35,364 bases of DNA from positions 1-35,364 of the forward strand of contig JAAXGO010000075.1 in NCBI GenBank assembly GCA_012267425.1. The letters run 5' to 3'. Under the pieces are notes generated by a model, which searched no databases, was not told the DNA's origin, and worked only from the letters and a program-made list of their open reading frames with translations. Within the stretch, counting starts at the first letter, position 1. Each line of letters begins with the position of its first letter. Below are positions 1 through 9,124 of this stretch, one piece after another. This DNA is from Rhodothermales bacterium. Lineage in GTDB: Bacteria > Bacteroidota > Rhodothermia > Rhodothermales > Bin80. The translations under genes and the position numbers were made by a program.

Positions 1-14
1 TGGAACCAATAGGA

Positions 15-941
15 TTGACATCGACCCGGCAGGCAAGCGTATCCTTTGATTTGCTGGGCGACCTGCATGGCGGGCTCGATGTCGCCACTGCTGCCCTCGT
101 TTCCACAACGGGCGGGGATGTTCGGGAATACGGCGGCAAACTGGTTCTGGCTATCCTGCTGATAGCTGCCACTTGGCTGCTGCTCAGGGGCTCGGTACGG
201 CTTCTTGGCATTCTGGCGGAGCGTAGCGCCGCGCGTCGGCTTTTTTACAAGAAGTTGATTCCCATTGGGCGACTGCTGGTCTGGTCCGCCACGATCTGGA
301 TCGTACTCGCCGAGATTTTCCAACTGGATTCCCGCGGCCTCTTGGCGGCGGGGACAGCCCTGGGCGTAGCCATTGGGTTTGCAGCTCAGGATTTGCTCAA
401 AAATGTGTTCGGCGGGATCCTGATCATCTTCGATCAGCCGTTTCAGGTCGGTGATAAGATCAATATAGGGGGCACGTATGGAGAGGTCGTAACGATGGGA
501 CTCCGATCGACGCGGATAATGACTTCCGACAACAATCTTGTTTCCGTGCCGAATGCCCACGTCGTCGACCGCCAAGTCAGCAATGCGAATGCGGGTGCAC
601 TGGAGTGCCAGGTGGTCGTAGATCTCTTCGTGCCAGGATGGACAGACGTCCAGAAGGCTAAGGCCATCGCGTACATGGCGGCCGCCAACTCCAAGTACAT
701 CTACCTCGAAGAGCCCATCGTCGTTAACGTGAAGGACACGTTCAAGGAAACGTTCCTGACGCAGCTCACGGTGAAGGCGTACGTCTTGGATGCACGGTAC
801 GAATTCGCTTTTGCGAGCGACGTGACAGAAACCGCTAAGATCGAGTTTCTGCAGAACGGCTTCTTTGAACAATTGGAAAGGGATTCTCCCATGCTGAAGA
901 AGCTGCCTAAAGGAGTCGCCTCTTCGCCGGATACCGCATGA
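15..941 (+). CDS. MscS-family small-conductance mechanosensitive ion channel (start uncertain, TTG at 15; may extend upstream of window)
   Basis: Translation has N-terminal hydrophobic helices, then a typical MscS pore/beta-domain: 'GTALGVAIGFAAQDLLKNVFGGILIIFDQPFQVGDKINIGGTYGEVVTMGLRSTRIMTSDNNLVSVPNA'. Confidence 0.93.
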   Translation: MTSTRQASVSFDLLGDLHGGLDVATAALVSTTGGDVREYGGKLVLAILLIAATWLLLRGSVRLLGILAERSAARRLFYKKLIPIGRLLVWSATIWIVLAEIFQLDSRGLLAAGTALGVAIGFAAQDLLKNVFGGILIIFDQPFQVGDKINIGGTYGEVVTMGLRSTRIMTSDNNLVSVPNAHVVDRQVSNANAGALECQVVVDLFVPGWTDVQKAKAIAYMAAANSKYIYLEEPIVVNVKDTFKETFLTQLTVKAYVLDARYEFAFASDVTETAKIEFLQNGFFEQLERDSPMLKKLPKGVASSPDTA

Positions 942-3900
942 ACGACGCGGCATCCCAGACCGTCGTGAAGGCTGAGCCACCCGAGTGGACAGATGAGCGT
1001 GCACGCGAATTCGTCCGGTTCACCGTCGATCGTGCCCGTGCGGAATGGCAGCGCTGGTTAGATGCTGTCAGTACGGACATTCTACTTCCCGTACGAGCCG
1101 CCATTAAGACGGCCATCGAGGCCCACGACAATTTGGTGAAGGCGACATTCGAGAGCGATGGCGCAGCTGGCCTTTGGGAAAGTGCAGTCACTTATCGAGA
1201 ATCGGTCGTAGCGGACGTACTTGTGCCCATCCGGGATGTCCTGAAGCGATTCTGCCCGGGCGATTGCATTGGGCAAAGGGCCCTTCAAATCTGTACTACT
1301 CTGCAGGTGGTGGTCGACGAGACACCTGCAACCTGCATTCTGCCTTGCTCAGATGCTCTTTTTGTTTCACGGGAAGCAGACAGCTTCGCCGTGATTCTGA
1401 AGAAGGCATACTCGAGGGCACAAAGGCGCTTAGGTCGGAAACAGGAAGTGCGAACCGTACAGCTCCAGAGCCTTGCGGCGTATCACATAGATGTCCGGCT
1501 GGCATCCGTCCTGCAAATCACACATGAGCGTATTCAGGAACATGTCGCCATTGCCACGGGCAGACTCGAAACGGCACTCAACGACTGGACGTACGCCGTT
1601 TTGGACGCAGAGCACGGACTTTGCCGAGCGGCATTCGTGCAACCGCCGCTCCCGGAGTCGTTTCTCGGCGTAGTGGACGCAACCCCGACTGCTGCCCCCG
1701 ATCTGGGTGACGTGGCGCGGCTAGTGGACTGTGCAGACATGTTGCGGGGTGCGCTTAGCGCAGCGGCAGAGGCACTGGAACGGCCCGGCATGCGTGCAGG
1801 CGAGCTCATACCCAGTGCGTCTGAAGCGTTTGAGGAGGACGTTGCGAGGGCTGGTACCCTGCTCCTGTCGATGACCGACCGAGGCCCGGCGCCGAAAGCG
1901 CAGGCGCTGGAAACGCGGCGGAAGCAGTGGGCTGCCTGGCACATGGAGGTAGTAGATAGGCTGGACTTCTGCAAGGAGCTGTTGTCGTTGCGCAAGACGG
2001 TGCTGCGCACGCACCGAGACATGATGCAGTATGTATTAAGCGAGACGCTTAAACCTCTTTGGCGATCTTTCGGCAACGTGGCCGCCCGCCTGCATGAGGC
2101 TGAGCGCGATGCATACGAGGCGTTCGAGTCGATGGAAGCAAAGGACGCTCCTGTCTGTGCGCTGCAGGAAATAAGGGAACGCATGCTGGGCACCCTGCGA
2201 GAGTCTTTCGGTGCGCTTCCTGAGCTTCTGGCTGCCGACGCGGCACTGGCACACCCGGGCAAGGCTGCACGGGCGACCCTCGCCGCGGTAGTGGAGCTGC
2301 TTCCCGAGAGGCTTTCGTTCCATAACCTTGTTCGCTCGGGCAAAATTGTGCATGCCGAGCCCAGGGTACGGGACATGCGCCATGAGATTCGCAAAGTGGT
2401 CGTGGTGTCTGACGAGCATCTTGCACGTCGTGCGGTGCCGCTTGGAACCGCACTCTCCCAGATATGGGGTGCGTCGAATCAGGTTATTCACATCGTGGAA
2501 TTCAACCTGGATGCGGCACTGGACGAATTCCAAAGCCGAGGAGAGCCGCAAAATGCCCGCGAGCTGGCAACAAGTGGACTTCGCAACGCCGCTCAGAAAG
2601 TACTTGATCTTGCACGCTCGGCGCTGGGTCCCTGGCATGACCTGGAGTCAGGCTTCTTTAAGGAGTTTCAGGTGGAGTGGGAGCGGATCCATCACATTTC
2701 GCGGTCTGAAAGCGAATTCGAGGGCAGGTGGACTTCCCTGTGGTATCGGATTGGGAGCCGGGCCAAGTTATTTGACCGCACCGTCCTCGGGCGGCTGAAC
2801 CTGTTTCAGGAAAGGGGGTGGCTACTCGTTCGCCGCGGTCGGCAGCAGGCGAAGTTGCTCTTGGAGCAGGGCCGGAGTGCCATCCTCCCGATAGAGGTCG
2901 GTGATCGCGATCGTCTGAGCGCCATTGATGCAATTTCGTCAGTGGCCATCGGCAAGCTCCGCGAGGAATTGCCGTTGGTCTACGGAAGATTGTTCGCATT
3001 TAAGCCACTGTTAGAGCCCTATCTCCTCGAAGGTCGCACAGGTGATATCGAACGCATTCGGTACCACCATGAGCGCTGGAAGCATGGCAGTGCAGCGGGA
3101 GCACTTGTACTTCCAATGACGCCGGGCAGTGGGCGCACGAGCCTACTAAATGCTGTACGCTCGGAGTTCGAGCGTACAGCGGATGTTTGCATGGTGACCA
3201 TAGATAAGCGTGTTACCGACATCTCTGACTTCGCCACGCTCATGGCTCGGACGTTCGGTATTGATACAGGCGATGACCCGTCATTGGACCGATTGGAGTT
3301 CGAGCTGCGGAATGCGTCACCCAAGATGTGCCTTGTTGACAATATGGAGCACCTTCTCCTCCGCACGCCCGGAGGGTCTGATCTGATGAAACGGGTGCTG
3401 ATTTTCCTTTCGCGTACTGATTCGACTATTTGCTGGATTGCCACGATCGCAAGTCTGGCCTGGCACTTTCTCGAAACCGTACTCCAAGCGGCGACCACTC
3501 TCGTAACCTGCTATTATCCGAGCGTATTGGAACGCTCCACGCTCGAAGACATCGTACTTGGACGGCACCGTCGAAGTGGACTACCACTCGAGTTTTGCCG
3601 ACCGCGCACCCTGTCGCCTCTTGCAAAGAGGCGCCTTAATCGGGCGAAGTCGCCGGAAGCCGCGCAGAACGTTCTTCGCAAGGTATACTTCGAGCGCCTG
3701 CATCATGCCAGCGGCGAGAACGTGATGCTTGCGCTCTTTTACTGGTTACAATCGGCTCGCTTCAATGAGGCGAAGGACATGCTGACGATAGAACCGGTAC
3801 GCCCGCTGAGGTTCAAGTTCTTCGAGTCGTTCGATCTCGCACGTGCTTTTACGCTCAAGGATCTCCTCCTTCACCATTCGCTGACGCTTCAGGAGCACAG

Positions 3901-4090
3901 CTGTGTTTTTCGGATGACTACTGAAGAGAGCATCTACCAATTGGAGGGGCTACTGAATATGCAACTGATCATCCCGGACGGAGACGGCGCAGGCTCGACG
4001 CGGATTGTGCCTGGAGTTCCCTACCGCTTGCACCCACTCATTGTGCATCCTACATATAAGCTTTTGGCCGACCGACATATCATTCATTGA
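938..4090 (+). CDS. Large (1050 aa) helical protein with C-terminal AAA/STAND-like P-loop ATPase domain; function unknown, overlaps mscS-like gene by ATGA
   Basis: Long ORF; Walker A-like 'LPMTPGSGRTSLLNAV' (Arg instead of Lys), Walker B-like 'KMCLVDNMEHLLL'; 4-nt overlap with upstream channel gene implies translational coupling. Confidence 0.8.
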   Translation: MNDAASQTVVKAEPPEWTDERAREFVRFTVDRARAEWQRWLDAVSTDILLPVRAAIKTAIEAHDNLVKATFESDGAAGLWESAVTYRESVVADVLVPIRDVLKRFCPGDCIGQRALQICTTLQVVVDETPATCILPCSDALFVSREADSFAVILKKAYSRAQRRLGRKQEVRTVQLQSLAAYHIDVRLASVLQITHERIQEHVAIATGRLETALNDWTYAVLDAEHGLCRAAFVQPPLPESFLGVVDATPTAAPDLGDVARLVDCADMLRGALSAAAEALERPGMRAGELIPSASEAFEEDVARAGTLLLSMTDRGPAPKAQALETRRKQWAAWHMEVVDRLDFCKELLSLRKTVLRTHRDMMQYVLSETLKPLWRSFGNVAARLHEAERDAYEAFESMEAKDAPVCALQEIRERMLGTLRESFGALPELLAADAALAHPGKAARATLAAVVELLPERLSFHNLVRSGKIVHAEPRVRDMRHEIRKVVVVSDEHLARRAVPLGTALSQIWGASNQVIHIVEFNLDAALDEFQSRGEPQNARELATSGLRNAAQKVLDLARSALGPWHDLESGFFKEFQVEWERIHHISRSESEFEGRWTSLWYRIGSRAKLFDRTVLGRLNLFQERGWLLVRRGRQQAKLLLEQGRSAILPIEVGDRDRLSAIDAISSVAIGKLREELPLVYGRLFAFKPLLEPYLLEGRTGDIERIRYHHERWKHGSAAGALVLPMTPGSGRTSLLNAVRSEFERTADVCMVTIDKRVTDISDFATLMARTFGIDTGDDPSLDRLEFELRNASPKMCLVDNMEHLLLRTPGGSDLMKRVLIFLSRTDSTICWIATIASLAWHFLETVLQAATTLVTCYYPSVLERSTLEDIVLGRHRRSGLPLEFCRPRTLSPLAKRRLNRAKSPEAAQNVLRKVYFERLHHASGENVMLALFYWLQSARFNEAKDMLTIEPVRPLRFKFFESFDLARAFTLKDLLLHHSLTLQEHSCVFRMTTEESIYQLEGLLNMQLIIPDGDGAGSTRIVPGVPYRLHPLIVHPTYKLLADRHIIH

Positions 4091-4687
4091 GAGTGGCCTT
4101 GTGACTTTACGAGGCGGGGCTTCACAGAGCCGAAGGCGACGCCCGCTGTGTGTCCGCCACACAGTCACCGTAGTAGTTACTTGTCGTCATTCAGTGCGTT
4201 CTTTTCGGCGGCGTTGCATTGTTGCTTGGGTCATACCTCCATCCGGCGGCGCTAAGCCAACGGTGTCGCCGTGTGCTCGGACGGGTCCAACCAGCGGTCG
4301 GAGCTCCTTGTTGATGCCTCGGTCGGCATCGCGGAGAGTGGGCATGTGCACACCCATGCTCGGTTTGGCCGAGGAGACGCTGCCCCCTTTGTTGAATCCC
4401 TCAACTTTCCGCGCACTCTTAGCTGGGCGCTGAATGCTCAAGGTCGCCGAAGCAACTGGACTGCTGACGAGTTTTTTTTGAAACAAGAGTCGCGGGATGC
4501 ATGTCAGTGATTGGCTTTCTGACAGTGCTTTCGTACTGTTCCTCTGCCATGCTGAGGCTGGACGCAACGCGTTGCAGCTTTACCCATGGTCTGTGAGGAT
4601 CCTCCGTAGGCCTGTAGAATCAGACCAGAGGCTACATTGCGTTTCTGTCCGCCACTCGTAAGAAGTGTGCCGCATGGTCAGGTGTCC

Positions 4688-5779
4688 ATGTTGGCTCAGA
4701 TCGTGTTTGGCACGTGCATGGCCATGCACACAATCGGGCCTGCAGTGGCGCAAGACGCTACTGTTCCTGCTCGGTTGGATTTGGCAGAGATCTTTCGCAT
4801 CGGGGATGATGAGAATGATCCGTTGCTGTTTGGGTTTGTTACTGCACTGGATATTAATGCAGCTGGCCAGGTCTATGCCGTAGATGGTAGCAACAACAGC
4901 ATCTATGTCCTATCCGATTCGGGTGAATTAGTCGACGAAATAGGCCGCGAGGGAGCAGGGCCTGGCGAGTTCGAGGACATATCTGGTCTCTATGTTGGGC
5001 CGGGCGATTCAGTCTATGTCCTTGACAGTGATCTGTATCGACTGTCTGTGTTTGAGCCTGACATGCACCGGTTTATGTACAGTGTCCGTATTGAAGCAGA
5101 TGGAATGAGAGACCCTGTGCAGTTACTGGGAGTGGTGGATAACGAGTTTCTCATCGTCTACAGCTCCCCGATGTACCCTGGCCTCGAAGCCACCCATGAC
5201 AGGCGGGCCGTTGTTAATCTCGTGAGCAGGGATGGGATCGTGATCGGGGAGTCTGTGGTTAGCCTGCCAGACAGGGAGTATGTCGCTTCTCAGCGGTACA
5301 TTTTGTTGGTTCCTTTTGGACGGAGATTCGAGTACCGCCTTGGTGCGGACGGCCTGGTGTATTCGGGACTAAGCGACAGGATTGACATTGGGATGACCAC
5401 GGTTGGGGGAGGTACGCAAGGATCAGTCCAATACGATCATCCGGCTGTGCCGGTAACCCGAGAGGATATCGATAACTATGTCAGTGACATGTCTTCAGAT
5501 GCTCGGCGTCTGATTCTGGCATCTGATATCCCTGCCAAGATGCCGGCGTATCAATCGTTTTCAGTTGACGATCGGGGACGTATTTGGATCCAGCTTATCG
5601 GGGAAGGGGGAACGTCGTCTGGAAAGTGGTTGCTCTTGAGTAAGGAAGGAGAAGCCGTAGCCAGGGCAGTTTTGCCTGCAAGTGTCAGTCTGCATGTAGT
5701 CCGGGAAGGCATAGCTTATGGAAACGGCAAGAGCGAATCTGGCGCGCCGTATGTTGTAGCGTATAGAATTGACGAGTAG
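4688..5779 (+). CDS. Exported six-bladed beta-propeller (NHL/BF3164-like) protein
   Basis: Signal-peptide-like N-terminus ('MLAQIVFGTCMAMHTIGPAVAQ') and propeller repeats 'ALDINAAGQVYAVDGSNNSIYVLSDSGELVDEIGREGAGPGEFEDISGLYVGPGDSVYVLDSDLYRLSVFE'. The ORF track starts at a TTG (4637); ATG at 4688 is preferred. Confidence 0.8.
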   Translation: MLAQIVFGTCMAMHTIGPAVAQDATVPARLDLAEIFRIGDDENDPLLFGFVTALDINAAGQVYAVDGSNNSIYVLSDSGELVDEIGREGAGPGEFEDISGLYVGPGDSVYVLDSDLYRLSVFEPDMHRFMYSVRIEADGMRDPVQLLGVVDNEFLIVYSSPMYPGLEATHDRRAVVNLVSRDGIVIGESVVSLPDREYVASQRYILLVPFGRRFEYRLGADGLVYSGLSDRIDIGMTTVGGGTQGSVQYDHPAVPVTREDIDNYVSDMSSDARRLILASDIPAKMPAYQSFSVDDRGRIWIQLIGEGGTSSGKWLLLSKEGEAVARAVLPASVSLHVVREGIAYGNGKSESGAPYVVAYRIDE

Positions 5780-5830
5780 TTGGTCGGGGCTCGTCATAGA
5801 TCACACGCAACTAAGATCAAAGGTAGGTCC

Positions 5831-6064
5831 ATGAGGAAGGTTCTTTGTTCTATCGTGGTGTCGGCTCTTCTCGGCCTCAGCGCATGCACGCCAGCCTCGA
5901 TATCTTCCCAGTCGGGAGAAGGTAGGGCTGTATGCGAGTCTAAGGACGGTAAAAAGTGCCGAGGCAACACCTCATGCTCCGCAACCGCAACGTCCTGCAC
6001 GGCCTGCTCAACTATTGATGGCGAATTGCATTGCGAGTCGAAGCCCCCTGAGACGGGGATGTGA
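5831..6064 (+). CDS. Small Cys-rich lipoprotein
   Basis: MRKVLCSIVVSALLGLSAC lipobox followed by a short mature region with six further Cys; SD-like 'aaaggtagg' upstream of ATG 5831. Confidence 0.7.
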   Translation: MRKVLCSIVVSALLGLSACTPASISSQSGEGRAVCESKDGKKCRGNTSCSATATSCTACSTIDGELHCESKPPETGM

Positions 6065-6302
6065 TACTCCCTGCAGTGCGTCTCAATGCGCCAGTGACTG
6101 GTTCTCGCCCGGAAATGGCCATCAAGCGTGGTTGTTACCCGGAGGTAGTCGCGGCGCACTCTGAGGGGCTTACGGTGCGGCTCCCGGGCAACGGGATTGG
6201 TTCGGCGAACATCTAACCATGGATTGGGGGCGATTGTCCCTTCAGGTCCGCTGAAAGATGAGAGGCGTGTGAACAAATCCGACGGATGGAGAACACCAAG
6301 TC

Positions 6303-6490
6303 GTGTACGGTGAATCGATTGCAGGCGCACTGGTGCTCCTGTTGGCCGTAGCCCCAGCGGCGGCTCAGGAGGTCATTGAACTGCCGTGGAAGACCGCCAA
6401 CTGAATCCAACCTTTGGACGAAGTCTACAGGGTTGGCTCAGCATTGGGCGAGGACTGGGAGCAGTTCGGCAATGTGCGCCTCGTGGCGAA
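6303..6490 (+). pseudogene. Truncated, frameshifted N-terminus of a second six-bladed beta-propeller protein
   Basis: Frame 1 'VYGESIAGALVLLLAVAPAAAQEVIELP' (signal peptide), then other frames 'VEDRQLNPTF' and 'DEVYRVGSALGEDWEQFGNVRLVA', which together resemble the N-terminus of exported propellers; coherence is lost after ~6490. Confidence 0.6.
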
Positions 6491-6634
6491 GCGCGTACTC
6501 GGGGGATCGAAGGAGGGCGGAGCCAGCTGTTTTTACCAGCGGGAAAGCCATTCCGACGTCTCGGACAACGCCGGGCCGCGTCGTGGCTCCGGCACAGTCG
6601 CGACCTTCGCCTCTCCAGACGCGCCAGAGACTCG

Positions 6635-6890
6635 GTCCACCCGGCCGCGTAGGTGCCTCGAAGGTTTGAAGATCGGTACAACTCGGGGAGGCACCTGCAC
6701 CGGCTTGCCGGTTCTGGGATTGCGGGCCGCACGCGCTTTGCGGTGTTGCACCTTGAAGGTGCCGAAGCTCCGGATCTCGATGTGGCCTCCGCGCACCGGT
6801 ATGTCCTTATACGGCGTCGAGGAAAGCGTCGACCAACAGCCCGCAATTCCTTTTGGTGGCGGCGACGTTGTGACACGAAGGCTGCCGGGC
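6635..6890 (-). pseudogene. HU/IHF-family DNA-binding protein remnant
   Basis: Minus-strand peptide 'GGHIEIRSFGTFKVQHRKARAARNPRTGKPVQVPPRVVPIFKPSRHLRGRVD' is the HU/IHF C-terminal signature; 'LLVDAFLDAV' lies upstream in a different frame. Confidence 0.7.
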
Positions 6891-6947
6891 CGCGCCCCGT
6901 CGGTGGGATGTCCGGGGCCGGCCCGGTTGCAGCCCTCGCGTCCTCAC

Positions 6948-8051
6948 TCAGGGGTGGCCGATCGGTTCGAAGGACTTCTGCCACCCCACCGTGAGTACCC
7001 AATCGGTCTCCAGTTGGGGCCCGTGAAGCGACTGGTAGACGGGGAGAGTAAACTCGGCCGAAATGCGGTGCCCCTTCAGCGCCCCACCCGGAAAGTACAC
7101 GTTGAGTCCCAGCGGAGCATCCATGCGGAAACCTCCGCGTAATTCCTCCCTTATGGTCGGGACCATCATCCGGTTGTCGTAGGCTTCGTCGTGCCCCGAG
7201 TAGTCGCCCCAGTTGCGGACAAGGACGCGCGCCGAGAGGCTCAGCTGGTCGGTTGCCTTCACCGCGAACCAGGCGGTTCCTTCGGCCACATCGCCCAATG
7301 CATACCCACGGCTATTCGTGCCCAGACGCACGGTTCCCATCCCCTGGAGGCCCCATGAGGTGCGTTTGCTCATTCCAAGGATCGTGATGCCGGGTTTGAG
7401 GTCCCAGGTACCGGACCCGAGCTGCATGGGGTAGGGCATCTGCACCGTGCGGCCCATGCTCATCGGGTTGACACCCGTTTCCTCTATGGAGCCGACCGGG
7501 ATCGACACCCCGGTGTTGAGATGAGCGCGGATCGAACCCGAGCGCTTGAGCCCGACCAGCGCCGACAGGCCGACGTCGCCGAGGCCCGACGAAGCGGCCT
7601 CGAACATGCCTCCCGGCCGCGTCTCGTGGTTCATCGACTGGTCGATCCAGTTGGCCATGGTCATCAGGGTGACCACGTCGCTCGGGGCGTACATCAGCCC
7701 GGCCATGTGCATCCGCATGGTCATGTCGAGGGGGGCCACCATGAAGTCGCGGTGCACGTCGCTCGTCTCGAGACGCTCGGTCCCGTCGCGGTTGCCAGCC
7801 ATGCTCATCTGCATGAAGCGGTACGAGAGCATCCATTCGCCGCGCACGTGTGTGTGTTCCCCCATGACCCCGATCGGAGCGTGCCCGTCGGGACGCGACG
7901 CGGTCCACTCGTACTGGGCGTAGAGGGGTGGTACGGTGATGGTTGACGCGGCCAGGCACAGGGCCGCCACAAAGGGCACGGCGGCGCGAAGAGCGGGTAG
8001 CGCCGTGCCGGCATAGTCTGCCCGGGGGCAGGGGAATGTCTGTGTAAACAT
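6948..8051 (-). CDS. Outer-membrane 'transporter' type beta-barrel protein (MetA-pathway/phenol-degradation-like family), Met-rich
   Basis: Signal peptide at 'MFTQTFPCPRADYAGTALPALRAAVPFVAALCLAASTITVPPLYAQ'; beta-rich body with 'FMQMSMAG', 'DMTMRMHMAGLMY', 'VNPMSMGRTVQMPYPMQLGSG'. Start placed at ATG 8051 rather than 8228. Confidence 0.7.
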   Translation of the reverse strand: MFTQTFPCPRADYAGTALPALRAAVPFVAALCLAASTITVPPLYAQYEWTASRPDGHAPIGVMGEHTHVRGEWMLSYRFMQMSMAGNRDGTERLETSDVHRDFMVAPLDMTMRMHMAGLMYAPSDVVTLMTMANWIDQSMNHETRPGGMFEAASSGLGDVGLSALVGLKRSGSIRAHLNTGVSIPVGSIEETGVNPMSMGRTVQMPYPMQLGSGTWDLKPGITILGMSKRTSWGLQGMGTVRLGTNSRGYALGDVAEGTAWFAVKATDQLSLSARVLVRNWGDYSGHDEAYDNRMMVPTIREELRGGFRMDAPLGLNVYFPGGALKGHRISAEFTLPVYQSLHGPQLETDWVLTVGWQKSFEPIGHP

Positions 8052-8282
8052 TTGTTTTCTCCTCAATCCGGTGGTTACAATTTGGTAGTCTGAATTCGCT
8101 GCAAGCAGGAACACGCGGAACCCCGCCCGGGCCAAGGGAATGCCGCACACAAGACCAGCCCCGGCGTATTCGGGATGCTGGTATCTGCGGCCATTCCGAC
8201 GGGACGGTCGCCGTTGGGGGGGGCACATGGACGTGCCCGAGCGAATGGGGAAGCTCTGCGACTCGGGGTTGCCGGGTCGCAG

Positions 8283-8627
8283 TCAGGAAAGAGGAGGCGC
8301 GTTCGCGAACGGAAGTGTGTAGGGGACGCGGTTGAGTCTTGGGCGGGAACGGGGCGCCGGGACCGCTGTCACGGGCCGGTGAGAGGCCGCGAGGGGGTGG
8401 AGTTGGGTAGTGGCGTGTAAATCAGGGCCGGTCCGTGTGGGACATTTGCCGATGCAGTCGCACGGCGGGGTTGGAGCGGGAGCCGGAGCGGGGGTGGAGT
8501 GGGGACCCCCCAAGCCCAGTATTGCCGGAACGACGGACGGCGCGAGCGAGAGCGCCACGAGCACGCTCATGAGCCTCAGGCCCGTTCGCCCTACACCAGT
8601 CCGCGAACTGCGTCCGTATTTCGTCAT
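8283..8627 (-). CDS. Hypothetical small protein with one hydrophobic segment and CDC-x3-C motif
   Basis: 'MTKYGRSSRTGVGRTGLRLMSVLVALSLAPSVVPAILGLGGPHSTPAPAPAPTPPCDCIGKC'; same strand as the downstream Met-rich outer-membrane protein. C-terminal part is low complexity. Confidence 0.35.
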   Translation of the reverse strand: MTKYGRSSRTGVGRTGLRLMSVLVALSLAPSVVPAILGLGGPHSTPAPAPAPTPPCDCIGKCPTRTGPDLHATTQLHPLAASHRPVTAVPAPRSRPRLNRVPYTLPFANAPPLS

Positions 8628-8662
8628 CAGATGCGTCGGATTTCCGAGCTGTCACCGGTGCA

Positions 8663-9124
8663 TCACCCCTTCGAACCGGCCTCTCTCAGTGCCTCGATGT
8701 GGATCTTACCCATTGTAAACAACTTCTCCATCACCCGCTGGGGGTCGGCGCTCATCAACTCGCCCATCTTCGCTGGGACTACCTGCCAGGACACGCCGAA
8801 GCGATCATCGAGCCAGCCGCAGAGCCCCTCCCTCCTACCGTCCGAAAGCGCATCCCAATAGCTGTCGATCTCCTTCTGGGACTCGCAGTTCACCACAAAA
8901 GAGATCGTGGGCGTGAACTTGAACATCGGTCCGCCATCAATGCCCTGGAAGGTCCGCCCGGCCAGCTCGAAGGTCACGAACGCGTTGCCCTTGGCCGGCC
9001 CCGCGCCCACCGTCGAGACATTCACGATCCGAGAATCGGGGAAGAGCGAGACGTAGAACTTAGCCGCCTCGACGGCGTGGCCCTCGAACCATAGGCAGGT
9101 CCCGATCAGGTCAAGCGTTGCCAT
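8663..9124 (-). CDS. VOC family protein (PhnB/3-demethylubiquinone methyltransferase-like)
   Basis: 'LDLIGTCLWFEGHAVEAAKFYVSLFPDSRI...GRTFQGIDGGPMFKFTPTISFVVNCESQKEIDSYWDALSDGRREGLCGWLDDRFGVSWQVVP' is the PhnB-like VOC pattern. Confidence 0.9.
   Translation of the reverse strand: MATLDLIGTCLWFEGHAVEAAKFYVSLFPDSRIVNVSTVGAGPAKGNAFVTFELAGRTFQGIDGGPMFKFTPTISFVVNCESQKEIDSYWDALSDGRREGLCGWLDDRFGVSWQVVPAKMGELMSADPQRVMEKLFTMGKIHIEALREAGSKG

Noticed and set aside
1534-2394. 286-aa minus-strand ORF antisense to the large ATPase gene
   Set aside because: Ser/Arg/Ala-rich composition with no recognisable domain, fully inside a convincing plus-strand gene; typical shadow ORF of GC-rich DNA.
4187-4567. 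Minus-strand 126-aa ORF in the gap between the ATPase and propeller genes
   Set aside because: No recognisable motif and overlaps plus-strand ORFs of similar quality; left as intergenic.
6414-7142. 242-aa plus-strand ORF
   Set aside because: Only the first ~23 residues look like protein (propeller remnant); the rest is antisense to HU remnant and outer-membrane protein gene.
7312-8226. 304-aa minus ORF rich in Arg/His/Pro overlapping the outer-membrane protein gene
   Set aside because: Out-of-frame shadow of the Met-rich barrel gene, with extreme composition.
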